Positions 11,262 through 22,896 of a DNA stretch of 64,000 bases are shown here, piece by piece (position 1 is the first letter of the stretch; the number at the start of each line of letters is the position of its first letter). The position numbers and the translations under genes are program-made. Origin of the DNA: Aurifilum marmelostoma (Eukaryota > Ascomycota > Sordariomycetes > Diaporthales > Cryphonectriaceae); the NCBI GenBank assembly GCA_027559495.1, contig JAMXSV010000023.1:62001-126000 (forward strand), written 5' to 3'. The notes below the pieces were generated by a model. The model worked only from the letters and a program-made list of their open reading frames with translations. It did not search any database and was not told the DNA's origin.

Positions 11262-12710
11262 ATGCCTGACACTACCATCTCCCTCCTCTCCGAGTCCATC
11301 TTTAGGAACATCAAAGTTGTTGACTCGTATCTCAAGGCCAACAACCTCCCCGGCCCGAGCTTCGACGTTGACGGCCCAACCTTTCTGGATATCGGCTCTG
11401 ATGGAGAGCATGTCGAGGAAGCACGCGTAAAGGCCCTCGAGGCAGCTGTGGAGCTTGTCGACCTGCTGCAGGGACCGCTGGCGACCCTGCGTCCTCTGGT
11501 ATGTATCCTCGGCGGCATCTGGCTTCAAGACACGAAAAGCGTCAGCGTGCTAGTGTTCAGTTTCCTGTTTACTTACAAACTTTTCCACACGTCTGCAGAC
11601 CAATGGTGCCAGTCTACAGGCCATCTCGAGGTGGAATGTGGCGAACAAGGTGCCCCTAGACGGCGAGATATCCTTTGCCGACCTGGCCAAAGAGTGCGGC
11701 GTGAACGCAATTGACCTGCGCCGTGTGCTCCGGTACGCCATGTGCTACCACCGGCTCTTCTGTGAGCCGCGCGAGGGCTACGTGGCACACACTTTGGCGT
11801 CGCGCAAGCTGGCCGAGGAGCCACTGCTGGGCGATGGGCTCTGGCTGCTCGGCGACCTGACATATGCGGCGATGCCTAAGACAGTGGACGCGCTCGAGAA
11901 GTGGCAGGACCAGGAGCCATCGCACACGGCCATCGCGCTCGTCTCCGGAAAGGAGGTGAGCACGTACGAGCTGATGCAGGAGCTGCCCGGCTTTGCGCCC
12001 AAGTTCGCGCGCGCCATGACCTCGTTCGCAAAGTACAACAACCGGTCCGCCAAGCTGCCGCGTATCAATTTTGTGCCCACCAAGCCCTTCCAGACCCTGG
12101 GCAAGGCCACCGTCGTGGACATCGGCGGCTCGCGCGGCACAGACGCCATGCTGCTGGCCGAGAAGTACCCGGACCTGAACTTCATCGTGCAGGACCTGCC
12201 GCCCATGATTGCCAACGCCGAGGCCGCCGTGCCGCCGCCGCTGCAGAACCGCATCAAGTTCATGCCCTACAGCTTCTTCACCCCGCAGACGCAGTCAGCC
12301 GACGCATACCTGATCAAGCAGTGCTTCCACAACTGGCCTGACCACTACTGCGTGCGCATCATCAAGAATCAGATCCCCGTTATGAAGCCCGGCACCAAGA
12401 TTATCGTCATCGACAGCCTGATCCCAGCGCCTGGCACCATGTCGCTGATGGCAGAGAGGATGGCCAGGTACGTGACTCTTTCCTTCAAAGTACTTGTTGT
12501 ATGTAATGACCACTAACTTTCTTCCTCTGCAGGGCTTTCGACATGCTGATGCTGACGCAAACCAACGGGCGCGAGCGCGAGGCTGAGGACTGGAAGCAGC
12601 TCTTCAAGCAGGCTGACGAGCGGTTCAAGGTGACCAGCATGCATCCTCTTGCCTCTCCCGTCGATTTTGGACCCGCCACTGGAATTATCGAGGTCGTCTG
12701 GGAGGGCTAA
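11262..12710 (+). CDS. SAM-dependent O-methyltransferase (fungal plant-COMT-like)
   Basis: Predicted to methylate a phenolic hydroxyl of the cluster product. Exons 11262-11498, 11599-12467 and 12533-12710 join to 427 residues; both introns are GT-AG and frames match. An N-terminal dimerisation/winged-helix part (about 60-150) precedes the Rossmann methyltransferase domain. SAM motif I is VVDIGGSRG (about 251-259), followed by the acidic VQDLP strand end. The likely catalytic His lies in CFHNWPD (near 323), as in fungal polyketide and sterigmatocystin-type O-methyltransferases. It ends with EVVWEG, typical of the C-terminal strand. It is divergent from the monooxygenase and convergent with the Zn2Cys6 gene. 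The substrate is inferred only from context. Confidence 0.93.
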
Positions 12711-13756
12711 AGGGGGAATCCCGCACCATGCACCGTCGTGTACTCTGCTCTCTTTCGTTTCCCCAGATAGCCAGTGTGTTCGCGGGCGTCGTTTGCTGCT
12801 GTCTTTGATCGCTCTTGACTTTGTCGAGTAAAGTAAAAGAACAAACCCAATCGTTTAGTACACTCAACGTGCAACCTAATCTTGCTGTTGTGGGAGAGTA
12901 GTTTCCCTTTCCCAGAAACGTCGAGGTTTGAAAGGTACTCGCACGTGATGATGTCAGAAGAAGCACATACCAGTAGCTGGGGCCCCCCTGTAGTTGTTGA
13001 GCATGGCGGTGCAGGGATCAACTGCATAGTGCAACGCCAAGCGTCAAATTGGCCCCTGTCGTTCCTTCTTCTTACCTGTGCCCTGTACTTTGTACCTTCC
13101 CCGTATGTGTGTACCCCTGTAAGTGGGCAGGTGGGCAGGTGGGCGAGTGTGGGTTCTGCGGGGAAAACTTGTAGGGCTGAGTAAGGCGGATATCACAGAT
13201 CTGCACAACCGCAGGCAGGCGGGCGCACACTCTTTGATGGAGGAGTGGGGGTTTACAAATCCTCAGGTCGATGAAACGTATTCCTTCTGGTTTTCTGGTA
13301 CACAAATGAGCCCGGTTCTTAGTGCTCAAAATGCATATTATACAGATCATAGACAGATAAAATTTTCTGTTGAACATGGTCCTCTGCAATACCGAAAGAA
13401 TAGAATGGACGAGCTAGCTACTACTTGCGAGGCCAAAGGAAAAAAAGGAAATTGAAAAATAAGGAAGAAATCAGAGTGGGGAGAAGTGATGAGGAAATGG
13501 GGCAACAGAACAAGAAGAAGAAAAAAGGAAACAATAACAACGTCACTGCTGGCTTACATCGATAGACCCACAATCTCACTCGACTACCTAGGACTCCGCC
13601 ATCCAGCCCAGTAATAAAGACAGGGCATGGACGATTAGAGTTTGGCTTATTGTTCAGCCTGCCTGCTAAGCAAGCCAGGCTTTGTGGAGCTGAGTACGCT
13701 CTGACTAAACTACATCTTCCCTGTAGCGTGTCCAAGCAGAGCTGGATCACCCTTCT
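12711..13756. other. Convergent 3' region of OMT and regulator
   Basis: About 1 kb between the stop codons of two convergent genes. It is moderately AT-rich with A-rich stretches at 13440-13530. No gene, RNA or mobile element is recognised, apart from a possible extra 3' exon of the regulator (spliced from GTAAGT near 13785). Confidence 0.5.
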
Positions 13757-15592
13757 CTATTCCATAGCGGTGCCGGCTAGACTTACAGGTTGAGTCATCG
13801 CATCCTCACTTGCTTCCCATCCAGGCGCCCAAGCGGAACTTTCCAGCCCCTTGGCCGTCAGATCTCTGAGGATGAGGCCCTCAAGAAGTCGGCTCCTTTC
13901 AAGTGCCCACCAGCTGTTGGGGCCAGTGAGCAGAACCTGCGCCGCACGGTAGAAATGTAACAGAACAACCAGTGCCCTGGCATCACACTGGAATGCAAGA
14001 TCTCGAAATGTCCCAGCACAGACAATAGGGAGTGAGAAGAAGTAGCGCTCGATATCGGGCCGTAGCCGAGACAGGGCATCCGAGGTCACATCGGCTGGGC
14101 CTGCAGAGGGTAGCGAAGCCAGGCACAGCACGACGGAGACGCCTCTGGCGACAAATTGGAATGCTATGCGCTGTGCATCTGAAGACTTCGACTGAGAGGG
14201 TGTTGGGGAGCTTTTAGCTTCCGTGTGAGACCAGGGCGCTGTTGTGTCATCATGCTCTCGTGGCAGCGAATGCGAGTCTCTCAGCACACGGCATGATAGT
14301 ATCTTGAAGACTGTAACCATGGATGACAATTGCTGTTTCACAGATTGGCCGCAGGGTGCATCGCCGCTGTAGAGAAGCACCTCAAACCGGGCGAGGGAAG
14401 ATGACAGCGACGGCGGCTGCTCTTGTTCGGCGCTTTGGACAGGTGGCTGAAAGCGCGGGTCATCCCAAACCCCCATGAAATGAGCCACGTGTGCTCCTGG
14501 ATCTAAACCGTGCTCTGCAAGAGTCTGCTCGATCACGATCCTAGGGCTATAGAGACTGGTGGATAGAAAGACGCTGGGGCTGCTCCATAGAGCCGGGAAG
14601 GCCTCGAAAAAGAGGTCCTTTATGCCCGAGCTCAGACGAAACAGTGGATCCTGGGAGAAATCCACGCTGACTGGTGAGGTGTCATGGCTTGAGAATCGCT
14701 GGTCCTGATCGAGAAACTCGATATGGCTCCAGGCTATGTACTGCATCAGGATGGAGGCACCGATGAGCTTCTCGACGCTGTGTGCCTCGATTGGACCTGA
14801 GAGCTTCTCGCCCAGAAGGGCAGCCGATTTGGTCAGTAGCTGGAGTGCGATACGCGAGTACCGAGCAGGTTCAGAGTGGGATGCAGAAAGGTGAGTTGCC
14901 GAGAGACAGAGGATGGCCGACATAATGTAAGGTTCCTGTGATATTAGTCCAGTCTTAGTGAGAGGCTCGGTGACACGATAAACATGGCATCCTGCCAGCC
15001 ACCAACACGAAACATCTGTTGGGGGGGGGGGGAGGCACACTGACCTGAAAAGACCATTGTATGATCTGTGGCCATATTTCTCGAAAGGATAGAGTATCAA
15101 TGACGTTTGTTTGGAAGTGGTGGAATAATTCCATGTGAAACAGGTTGATGGCGGTGTCATCCACCACAGCAGGACCATCAGCAGCAGGCTGGTGGATGGT
15201 GCCATTGCTGCCGCTGCCACCAGCCTTTGCTCCAGTCTTTGTGACAAGTTTTGGTTGAACACATTCTTCTTTTCTCTTTGTGCAATTTGAGCAGGGAATC
15301 TTGTAATCACACTAGTATTATTCATCATCAGCATCACCACCAGGTCGACTGGAGAGCAGGAGAGGTGAGCAGATGGGCATCCCCCATGTCTCTCTCTCTC
15401 TCTGTGTGTGTCTCTCACCTTGACCCTGCGTCTCTTGCACGTGACGCAGCCCTGGCGGCTCTTGTGATGGGGCCGTTTCCTCCGCTCCTTGTCCTTACCA
15501 GACGAGCCTTTCACCCCAGACAGACCCTCGGTGTCGGCGACGAAGACGTGGTAGGTGCCACGCTCAGAGTCGTGCGCGACATCCGCAGCCAT
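13757..15592 (-). CDS. Zn2Cys6 fungal transcription factor (cluster regulator)
   Basis: Probable pathway-specific activator. Exons 15592-15419, 15311-15045 and 14935-13757 give 539 residues. The binuclear zinc cluster is complete only after splicing: C49-X2-C52-X6-C59-X5-C65-X2-C68-X6-C75, with the first phase-0 intron falling between the second and third Cys. It is preceded by a basic stretch (KERRKRPHHKSRQ). The remainder has the hydrophobic helical pattern of the fungal Zn2Cys6 C-terminal region (for example PYIMSAILCLSATHLSA). Intron 14936-15044 contains a G12 run close to its donor. A GTAAGT near the 3' end could splice to an acceptor near 13700 and give a different C-terminus; the simple stop at 13757 is preferred. 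It is divergent from the ABC transporter gene. Confidence 0.9.
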   Translation of the reverse strand: MAADVAHDSERGTYHVFVADTEGLSGVKGSSGKDKERRKRPHHKSRQGCVTCKRRRVKVRDTHRERERHGGCPSAHLSCSPVDLVVMLMMNNTSVITRFPAQIAQREKKNVFNQNLSQRLEQRLVAAAAMAPSTSLLLMVLLWWMTPPSTCFTWNYSTTSKQTSLILYPFEKYGHRSYNGLFRSVCLPPPPTDVSCWWLAGCHVYRVTEPLTKTGLISQEPYIMSAILCLSATHLSASHSEPARYSRIALQLLTKSAALLGEKLSGPIEAHSVEKLIGASILMQYIAWSHIEFLDQDQRFSSHDTSPVSVDFSQDPLFRLSSGIKDLFFEAFPALWSSPSVFLSTSLYSPRIVIEQTLAEHGLDPGAHVAHFMGVWDDPRFQPPVQSAEQEQPPSLSSSLARFEVLLYSGDAPCGQSVKQQLSSMVTVFKILSCRVLRDSHSLPREHDDTTAPWSHTEAKSSPTPSQSKSSDAQRIAFQFVARGVSVVLCLASLPSAGPADVTSDALSRLRPDIERYFFSLPIVCAGTFRDLAFQCDARALVVLLHFYRAAQVLLTGPNSWWALERSRLLEGLILRDLTAKGLESSAWAPGWEASEDAMTQPVSLAGTAME

Positions 15593-16615
15593 GGCCGTGA
15601 GCTCGAGGAGATGCAGCGGATTGGTCGAACGCCGTTGTCTCGCATGTCGTCGAAATCTAAACGAGGAAGCCCGGCAGATTATCCTGTCGCGTCATGCATC
15701 TTTCTTAAAAGGGGACCCTGACGGTCTTGGAAACAGGGATACTACTGCTCTACATGGTGTGTGGCAGGAAGGATGGGCGGAGCGGAGCGGGGATCCGCAG
15801 CCATGTGCCGCAGGGTGCTCCTTCTCCCTCCTAGTGCAGGTAGTGCGGGAAGTACGTACCGTACCGAGATATGCATGAAGGAAGTACACATCTGTGGAGA
15901 TGCATGCATATGCATCTAAGAAATACTTATTAGCCTGCAATCACGTGGATAAGCTCGTTCCCGATCGGGAACTATGCGAGGGTGGAGCCCTCGTTCCCGT
16001 TGCGGCAATGAACGAAGTGGGTATCAGCGGCCCCACCATGAACATCGATCAACGGTAGGCAGAGGTGACAGCCCAAGCCTTCCCTGCCTTCCTCCTTCCG
16101 CCTCAGCGCCTCTCCCAGCACAGCTGAAACATCATCGCTCTCTGGACCGCCGAAGTACCGATGGAGCGGGAAACTCTACACATTCTGAGACCCGACTGGA
16201 AGGCTTCAATCGCACCGATGGTGATGTTCTCGTTCCGCTTGAATCAAGTGCGAGGACAAATGGCGCTTGATTCTGGCCCTATGTTGCCTTGCAGTACGCC
16301 CCAGGTCAATCAAGTAGGCAAGGCGATGACGAAACCAACCGGGCCACAACAGCAGCACCAGATGTGTCCCAATGTCTTATTTTGTCGTCGTCTTTGGTAA
16401 GCAAGGTAACTAAGTGTAGCAGAGGCTGCAGAGTAAGTGGCTTGTGGAACTCCTCGTGGCAGTGGCCGTGCAGTTACTCACCTGACTTGGGCGGCAATCT
16501 GCTCTGATCTTGCCTCCGTTTGTTCTTGTTATTCTCTTTTAATCTCTCTTCATTGCTAGCTCTTGATTGTCGTCCGTCTGGAAACAACAGCAATACGTTG
16601 CTGCTTTTCTCCGTC
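15593..16615. promoter_or_regulatory. Divergent promoter region between regulator and ABC transporter
   Basis: About 1 kb shared upstream DNA of two divergent cluster genes. It contains the near-palindrome AGATGCATGCATATGCATCT around 15897-15916, and a dense block of inverted repeats at 15957-15999. No coding sequence is supported. Confidence 0.55.
15957..15999. promoter_or_regulatory. Inverted-repeat block with 16-bp palindrome, candidate operator
   Basis: A perfect palindrome GTTCCCGATCGGGAAC occupies 15957-15972 and contains the everted pair CCG-AT-CGG. It is followed by an inverted repeat CGAGGG (15977-15982), TGGAG, CCCTCG (15988-15993), and by another GTTCCCG at 15993-15999. The position between the Zn2Cys6 gene and the transporter gene, and the CGG content, suggest a binding site. 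Binding itself is inferred. Confidence 0.4.
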
Positions 16616-19600
16616 ATGTCTGTTCAAAACGAGAAGAAGGGAGTCGCCCATGACTCTGAGGATGGGAACCCGTTGGGCTTGGAGGAGGCGGATGTTGCGC
16701 TTCTCGACGCGCAGGTGGACATACCAAAGACCGACGCTGGGTACAAGGCCATCTATCGCTATGCAAACAGAACAGACTTTGTGGTCATGGCACTCTGTTG
16801 CATTTCTGCAGCTGCAGCAGGGACGAGTCTGCCTTTAATGACGGTACGCTTCTTCTTCTTTCTCTATTTATTCCCTGCTGAATCGCTCGAGTACTAAATG
16901 GCCATCGTCTTAGGTCGTTTTCGGCTCGTTGACTGGCGAATTCACGACCTTTACCCCCTCTGAGATAGACTCCTTTCTGGACAGTATCCACTCGTTACTC
17001 CTCTACTTTGTCTACATAGGTTTGTGCCACCCGTGCCCTTGCTTTGATACTCGAGGTCTTGTTTCTTCGCAAAATGAAGCAGGCCCCGTAGCTGACACAA
17101 TGCAGGAATTGTATGCGTCGTCTGCACAAGTCTATGCGTCCTGGGATTCACATGGACGGGCCAGCGCATTTCCAGGCGCTTGAGAGCGGCATACCTGAAT
17201 GCCATCCTGCAACAGAATATCGGCTTTTTCGACTCGATCGGTGCAGGAGAGGTGGCGACCCGTATCACGGCAGACATGAAGCTCATCCAAGACGGTGTCT
17301 CGCAAAAGGTCTGCCTGACTATTGTTGGGCTGAGCTCCTTCGTGGCCGCCGAGGTCATTGCCTTTGTCATCTCGTGGCGTCTTGCACTCGTCATGCTCAG
17401 CGTCCCTGTCGTCATTATGGTGTGGATGGGTGCTGTTGGGAAGAGGATGAAGACGGCCCAGCTGGGAGCCATTGATGCCTACGCTTCGAGCGCCACCTTT
17501 GCCGAGGAGGCCATCTCGTCGGTGCGCGATGTCATGGCCTACGGCACACGGCATCGCTTTACCGAAAAGTATGACAAGTCGCTGGAGGGCGCCATGGGCT
17601 TGGACTTCAAGGCCAAGGCTATCTTGAGCGTCTTCATTGGCGGTCTCATGTGGGCCATGCTTGCGTCCTTTGCCCTCTGCTGCTGGGTTGGCGGGCGCTT
17701 TATGGCCGCCGGCGACGTCACGGTCTCCCAGGTCGTCACCGTCCTCCTCGCCTCTGTTACTGCTTCCATCACCTTTGGCAGTGTTGCGCCTAATGTGCAG
17801 GCTTTTGGTGCAGCTAGTGGAGCGGCCCATCGGCTGTTCGCCATCATGGAGCGGAAGTCGCCCATTCCTCTAGAGTCAGGGCACGTGCCAGATACTCCTG
17901 TCGTGGGACATATAGAGTTTCAAGACGTGTCTCTGGTTTACCCGTCCAGAAGAGGCCAGTCCGTCCTCGAGCACTTCAGTCTGGAGATTCCGGCAGGGAA
18001 AACAACCGCAGTTGTAGGCCCTTCGGGGTCAGGAAAATCGAGTATCTTTTCCCTGTTGGAGCGTCTATATTCTCCACTGCGCGGTCAGATCCTCGTCGAC
18101 GGCTGCGACATCACAGACTTGAGCTTGCCATGGCTGAGGTCCCAGATCAGAATGGTGTCTCAAGAGTCCTTTGTGTTCAACACCACCGTGTTTGAGAACA
18201 TAGCTTACGGCCTGGCGGGAACTCATCTTGACAATGTCAGTACCATTCCTCCAGCTATCCTGTATATTTCGAGAATCACTAACGACTTGTCCATCTAGGC
18301 TGATCACGGCGCAAGAGAGGACTTGGTTATGCAAGCTGCTAAGATTGCAAACGCTCACACTTTCATCATGGACCTCCCACAGGGATACGATACGGTCCTC
18401 GGAGAGGGTGGGAATCTCCTCAGCGGAGGCCAACGCCAGAGAATTGGTATCGCGCGGGCCATCGTCTCGAATCCGACTGTCTTGCTCCTCGACGAAGCCA
18501 CGGCAGCCCTGGACTCGGAGTCAGAGAGCGTTATCCAGAAAGCATTGCACGCAGCCTCACAGGGACGCACAACGATCACTGTTGCCCACCGACTGTCAAC
18601 AATCAAGAATGCCGACATGATTGTGGTTTTGGAGCACGGCAAGATTGCAGAGCTGGGCACGCATGACGATCTGCTGGAGAAGGGAGGCACGTATGCCTCG
18701 CTTGTCTCTGCCCAAAAGCTTGATGCAGGTTTCACCAGGCCGAGCGTCGAGTCTATGTCCACTGTGTGCGAAGACGACGCGCAGATAGTGACTGACGAAA
18801 ATTGGCCCGGCAAGGTCAATTCTGTGGCTTCGGCGGTCCGTCAGCAACCTGAGCCCGAAGCCAAGTCCACGTCACGATTTACCTTGGTCAAGTTCCTCTG
18901 GGAGCTCAACCGACCAGAACGGAATCGCATGCTCCTTGGTTTCGTCGGTAGCTTCTTCAGCGGCCTCGCCTACCCTTTCACCGCAATCTTTTTCGGCAAC
19001 ACCGTCCTCGCCCTCCATGACCCCTCGGAGACATTGGGAGGCCTGGGCGTCGGTTTCTGGACTGGAATGCAGCTGCTTCTCGCCAGCGTCGTCTTCATCG
19101 CCTATCTCGTGCAGGGTATCCCGTTTGCGTTTGCGTCTTCCAGACTGGTCTCGCGGGCTCGAGGGGTTGCATTTGCCGCGATCCTCCGCCAGGACATGAC
19201 CTTTTTCGCCAAGAATGACTCAGGGACGCTGACCGCGTTTCTCTCGCTGCAAGCAAATCACCTCAATGGCCTCAGCGGCTCGATTCTCGGCGCTGTCCTA
19301 GACGCCCTTTTCGCCGTCATCGCCGGATTTGCTGTCGCCGTCTCGTTTGGGTGGAAGCTTGGTCTTATCGCGGCAAGCTTGATGCCCCTGACCATCATCA
19401 CAGGATATCTACGGTACCGTCTCCTTGCGGACTTTGAGAAGAAGATCCTTGGAGACACCAGGGCAACAAGCATGGTTCTCGAAGCCGTCCGTGGTATTCG
19501 TACCGTGACGTCGTTTGGGCTGCAACAGACCATCAACTCAAAGTACAAGGCTCAGCTGGAGAAGGAACACCACTCTGGAATGTTCTGGGATGTCGGCATG

Positions 19601-20758
19601 GCTGTGCTCTATGGCCTGAGTCAGTCCATCGTCATCCTCAGCAGCGCTCTCCTCTTCTGGTACGGCGGGACCCACCTCATCGTCACTGGCGAGTACACCG
19701 TTCGCGAGTTCCTCATCTGCTACATCGCCACTGTTTACAGCGCCCAGGCTGCCGGGAGCATCTTTTCCCATGCGCCGGATGTAGCTGGTGCACAGGAGGC
19801 TGCGACTCGGCTGAAGGCTCTCGTGGAGACAGTGCCGATCATAGACCCCGAGTCCGAGGCGGGTGGCAGTGCGGACGACATAGTCGGCAACGTGGAGCTC
19901 AGCGATGTGGACTTTGCCTACCCGACACAGTCTCACTTGGCTCTGAGGCATGTGAGCCTTCGCGCAGAATTTGGAAGGTTCATCGCCCTGGTCGGCGCGA
20001 GCGGCAGCGGGAAGTCATCGGTGCTCGGCCTGCTGGAGAGGTTCTACGACCCGCGTGCTGGGCACGTCTTGGCCGACGGCAGAGATCTGCACCGGTATAA
20101 CCTGCAATCATACAGGAAACAGATTGCCGTCGTCGCACAGGAGTCAACCCTGTACAGTGGTACCGTGAGGGAGAACATTACCAGCGATGTGGACGCCGAT
20201 GACTTTGCCATTTCGAATGCTTGTCACCAGGCAAACATATGGGAATTTGTCGTACGTGTTTTTATTTTCTTCCTGCTCTTGTGGTTTCTAGGCCGAAATA
20301 TCTGTCTAACGAGGTGATCACAGCAATCTTTGCCCGACGGGCTCAATACTCTGGTTGGCCCACGCGGCAGCCAAGTGTCCGGGGGCCAGAAGCAGCGTCT
20401 GGCCATTGCGAAAGCTCTCCTTCGCAACCCCAAGATCCTGTAAGGAAACATGCCCAAACTTCCGCTATCAAAAAAAAAAAAAAAATTGCTGACGACGATT
20501 TCCTTCCCAAGGCTTCTCGATGAGGCAACCTCCGCCCTAGATTCAAAGTCCGAGGCGACTGTGCAGAGAGCACTCGACGCTGCGGCCCAGGGCCGAACGA
20601 CCATCGCCGTGGCTCATCGGCTGAGCTCGATTGCCCACGCAGACTGTATTTTCGTGTTTGAGAGCGGGACTGTTGTCGAGGTTGGTGATCACCAGTCGTT
20701 GATGGCGAGGAGAGGCAGGTATTGGGAATATGTCCAGTTGCAGAACCTCAACAAATAA
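16616..20758 (+). CDS. Full-length ABCB/MDR-type ABC transporter
   Basis: Plasma- or vacuolar-membrane ATP-driven pump, probably exporting the cluster product or giving self-protection. Exons 16616-16843, 16914-17019, 17106-18235, 18299-20251, 20324-20439 and 20512-20758 give 1,259 residues in TMD-NBD-TMD-NBD order. NBD1 has Walker A GPSGSGKSS (about 416-424), Q-loop MVSQES, signature LSGGQRQR (about 529-536), Walker B VLLLDEAT and H-loop VAHRLSTI. NBD2 has Walker A GASGSGKSS (about 1053), Q-loop VAQES, signature VSGGQKQR, Walker B ILLLDEAT joined across the last intron, and H-loop VAHRLSSI. Both sites look catalytically intact. Length and order match P-glycoprotein-like fungal pumps. Introns are all GT-AG, 63-86 bp. 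Confidence 0.95.
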
Positions 20759-21595
20759 GAAGTTTTGGTTCCTGGACTGGTGTAGATTCTGCGTGCATCT
20801 GACTCATTTAGCGGGAAAGGAATCATCATTGAGTTTGTGTTGTGCATTTCCTTTGCTGAGCGTACATATTCGAACTTGTTCACCTTGTTTTAGTAATAGA
20901 CATTCATCTCATGACCAGCTTAAGACCGTATGTACATAACAACAAAGGGCCATGTTCTTTCCCTAAACCTCGGAAGCATCATGCAAGTAGACATGATGTT
21001 CGGTATCTAAGTGTGCGATTGTTTGTGGATGCTTGCTATTGAATATGTTGATCCAGACATCAAAAAGAGGGCCTTTTGGATCTACAAGGTGTAATTATAG
21101 GATAACGAGAAAAACAGTATGTGCATTATCACCAATACGGCCTTTTTTTTTCCCTTCCTGAAGTTTCTCACCTCGACTTGGAAGTGAAGTACAATCTTGG
21201 GAGATATTCTCCCATTCTAGTTACAGACGAAAGGACGGACAGATGTGCAAGAGCGTGATGGAAAGGCAAAGTGTCATGCTGTTGAACAACCCCGGCAACA
21301 AAGTGACAAGTTGGTACCATTTAACCATCATACCTACTGGCGGATCGCCATCTTGGACACCAAGGCGGCCTCCATCGTGCTATATTAGCAGAATATTGTC
21401 GGCCTAGTGTTGTTCTCGGTTTTACAGCAATGAGCATCGAAGCGGAGTCCCGTCTTTTTACTTCTCTGTAGTGGTTTTGTATAATCCCTGGTTGCTGGGG
21501 CTCCCACGACGGAAAAGATGCTCGCCCATCTCGAGCACACTGGAACCATCAATGAAACTTATAGTCAGACCGTGAGGAGCTGTGGCGCAAGGAAA

Positions 21596-21626
<31 letters not shown>

Positions 21627-22896
21627 GACCGTTGGGAAATCAGCAGGAAACGGAGAGCCTCCGCTGTTTAAATCATCTTGTCCTCCTTTCTTCTTCCATT
21701 GCTGCACTTCCCACGTCACTCGAGAGGGCCAGTAAAATATCACGAGCGAAGGCCTAATAACTCTACCTATGTGTGCGTTAATATCTCCAACCTTTCCACA
21801 GCAAGACAACCAAAGTCCTCACCTACCATATTGATACACTCACCCCCTTCCGCCCCCCCCCCCCGGGGGCAAACTCTCGTCATCACCCTATTCCGTCCAA
21901 GCTTCTTTAATAACAGCCAAGAGAGGTGGAAAGACACGCCCCATCCCACAACCATAGCCACTACTAACCACAAAGCCCCAAGCAAGCAAGTGAAACCCGT
22001 TCATGACCATAGGACAAGGACTGGAACAGCATGATGAAAATTGCCGAAGAGAACCAGCCAGCTTTCAATTGAATGGTCCCAACCAGGGGGCAAGACGACA
22101 AGGTTGTGGCCTAGCCTGGTAAATAGTAGCTTCACGATAGCACAGACGGCGAGTCCTGCGAGCGGGGGTCAGCGTCCGAGTCCGCCGGGCTTTCTCTGAT
22201 AGCCGGCACACAGGCGCCAGACCCCGAAAGTCATCGGGTCCCGTGAGGGACACGAGAGCGAAGGTAGGTCGGTCCAAGGGTTGACCGTTTTCTTTTTTTT
22301 TTTTTTCAAAAAAAAAAAAAAAGATAATTAAAGAAAAAGAGAAGGTAGCAGGTTATCTCGGGGTTTCGACGAATCCAGCCAAGTTTCGCCATCCCCCTAC
22401 AAGCACATGTCACTTTTGCTTGTTCATATGATATATGATATAGACACGGCCCTGACAAGACGGGCAGGTGAGCTGAGTTTGATTTCTTCGTTTCTTCCTC
22501 TTTTTTTTTTTATGGCTTTTCTCTTTTAGACTTGTTACTTCTGTCGGGGAGACGGTATGTCTGTGTCTTTGTGAGATCGCAGAGCTGTACCATTTCTCGT
22601 CGGCATGTGTGTGTGTGGGTGTGTATGGGTGTTTGTGAGCCTGTTTGTGTGTGTATGTGTAGGTGTGTCTGTGTTTCCTCTGGGTACTGTTTCCGAATGC
22701 ACCGAATTGTCTCCACCAACAGCTATCCAATGTATTGGGGGAGAGAAGAATTGGGGGGGATTACAAGTCCTGTCGCCCGTGTATCGCTCCAGGTCCTGTG
22801 TTTCAATTAATAAAATAGGGGGGACGTGTTGCCCAAAAAAGAGAGAAGGGGACGGGGTGGGGAAGGGAGAGCCGCGGTGTGATCGACTGGCGTATT
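20759..22896. other. 2.1 kb intergenic region at the right border of the cluster
   Basis: No gene is supported between the ABC transporter and the convergent SET-domain gene. It holds homopolymer tracts (A run near 21606-21626, T and A runs at 22290-22321) and a GT-rich microsatellite near 22606-22676. This is the likely right border of the metabolite cluster, because the genes beyond it are housekeeping in type. Confidence 0.5.
22606..22676. repeat. GT-rich microsatellite
   Basis: Imperfect (GT)n with interspersed GGT and TATGT units, downstream of the SET-domain gene. It is translated only in a read-through frame created by the frameshift at 23002-23006. Confidence 0.7.

Noticed and set aside
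13421..13750. Minus-strand 109-codon frame after the regulator
   Set aside because: It is downstream sequence; it would matter only if the optional 3' intron of the regulator is used.
15897..15916. ATGCAT-rich near-palindrome in the regulator promoter
   Set aside because: It is imperfect and of simple composition; the nearby GTTCCCGATCGGGAAC block is a stronger candidate site.
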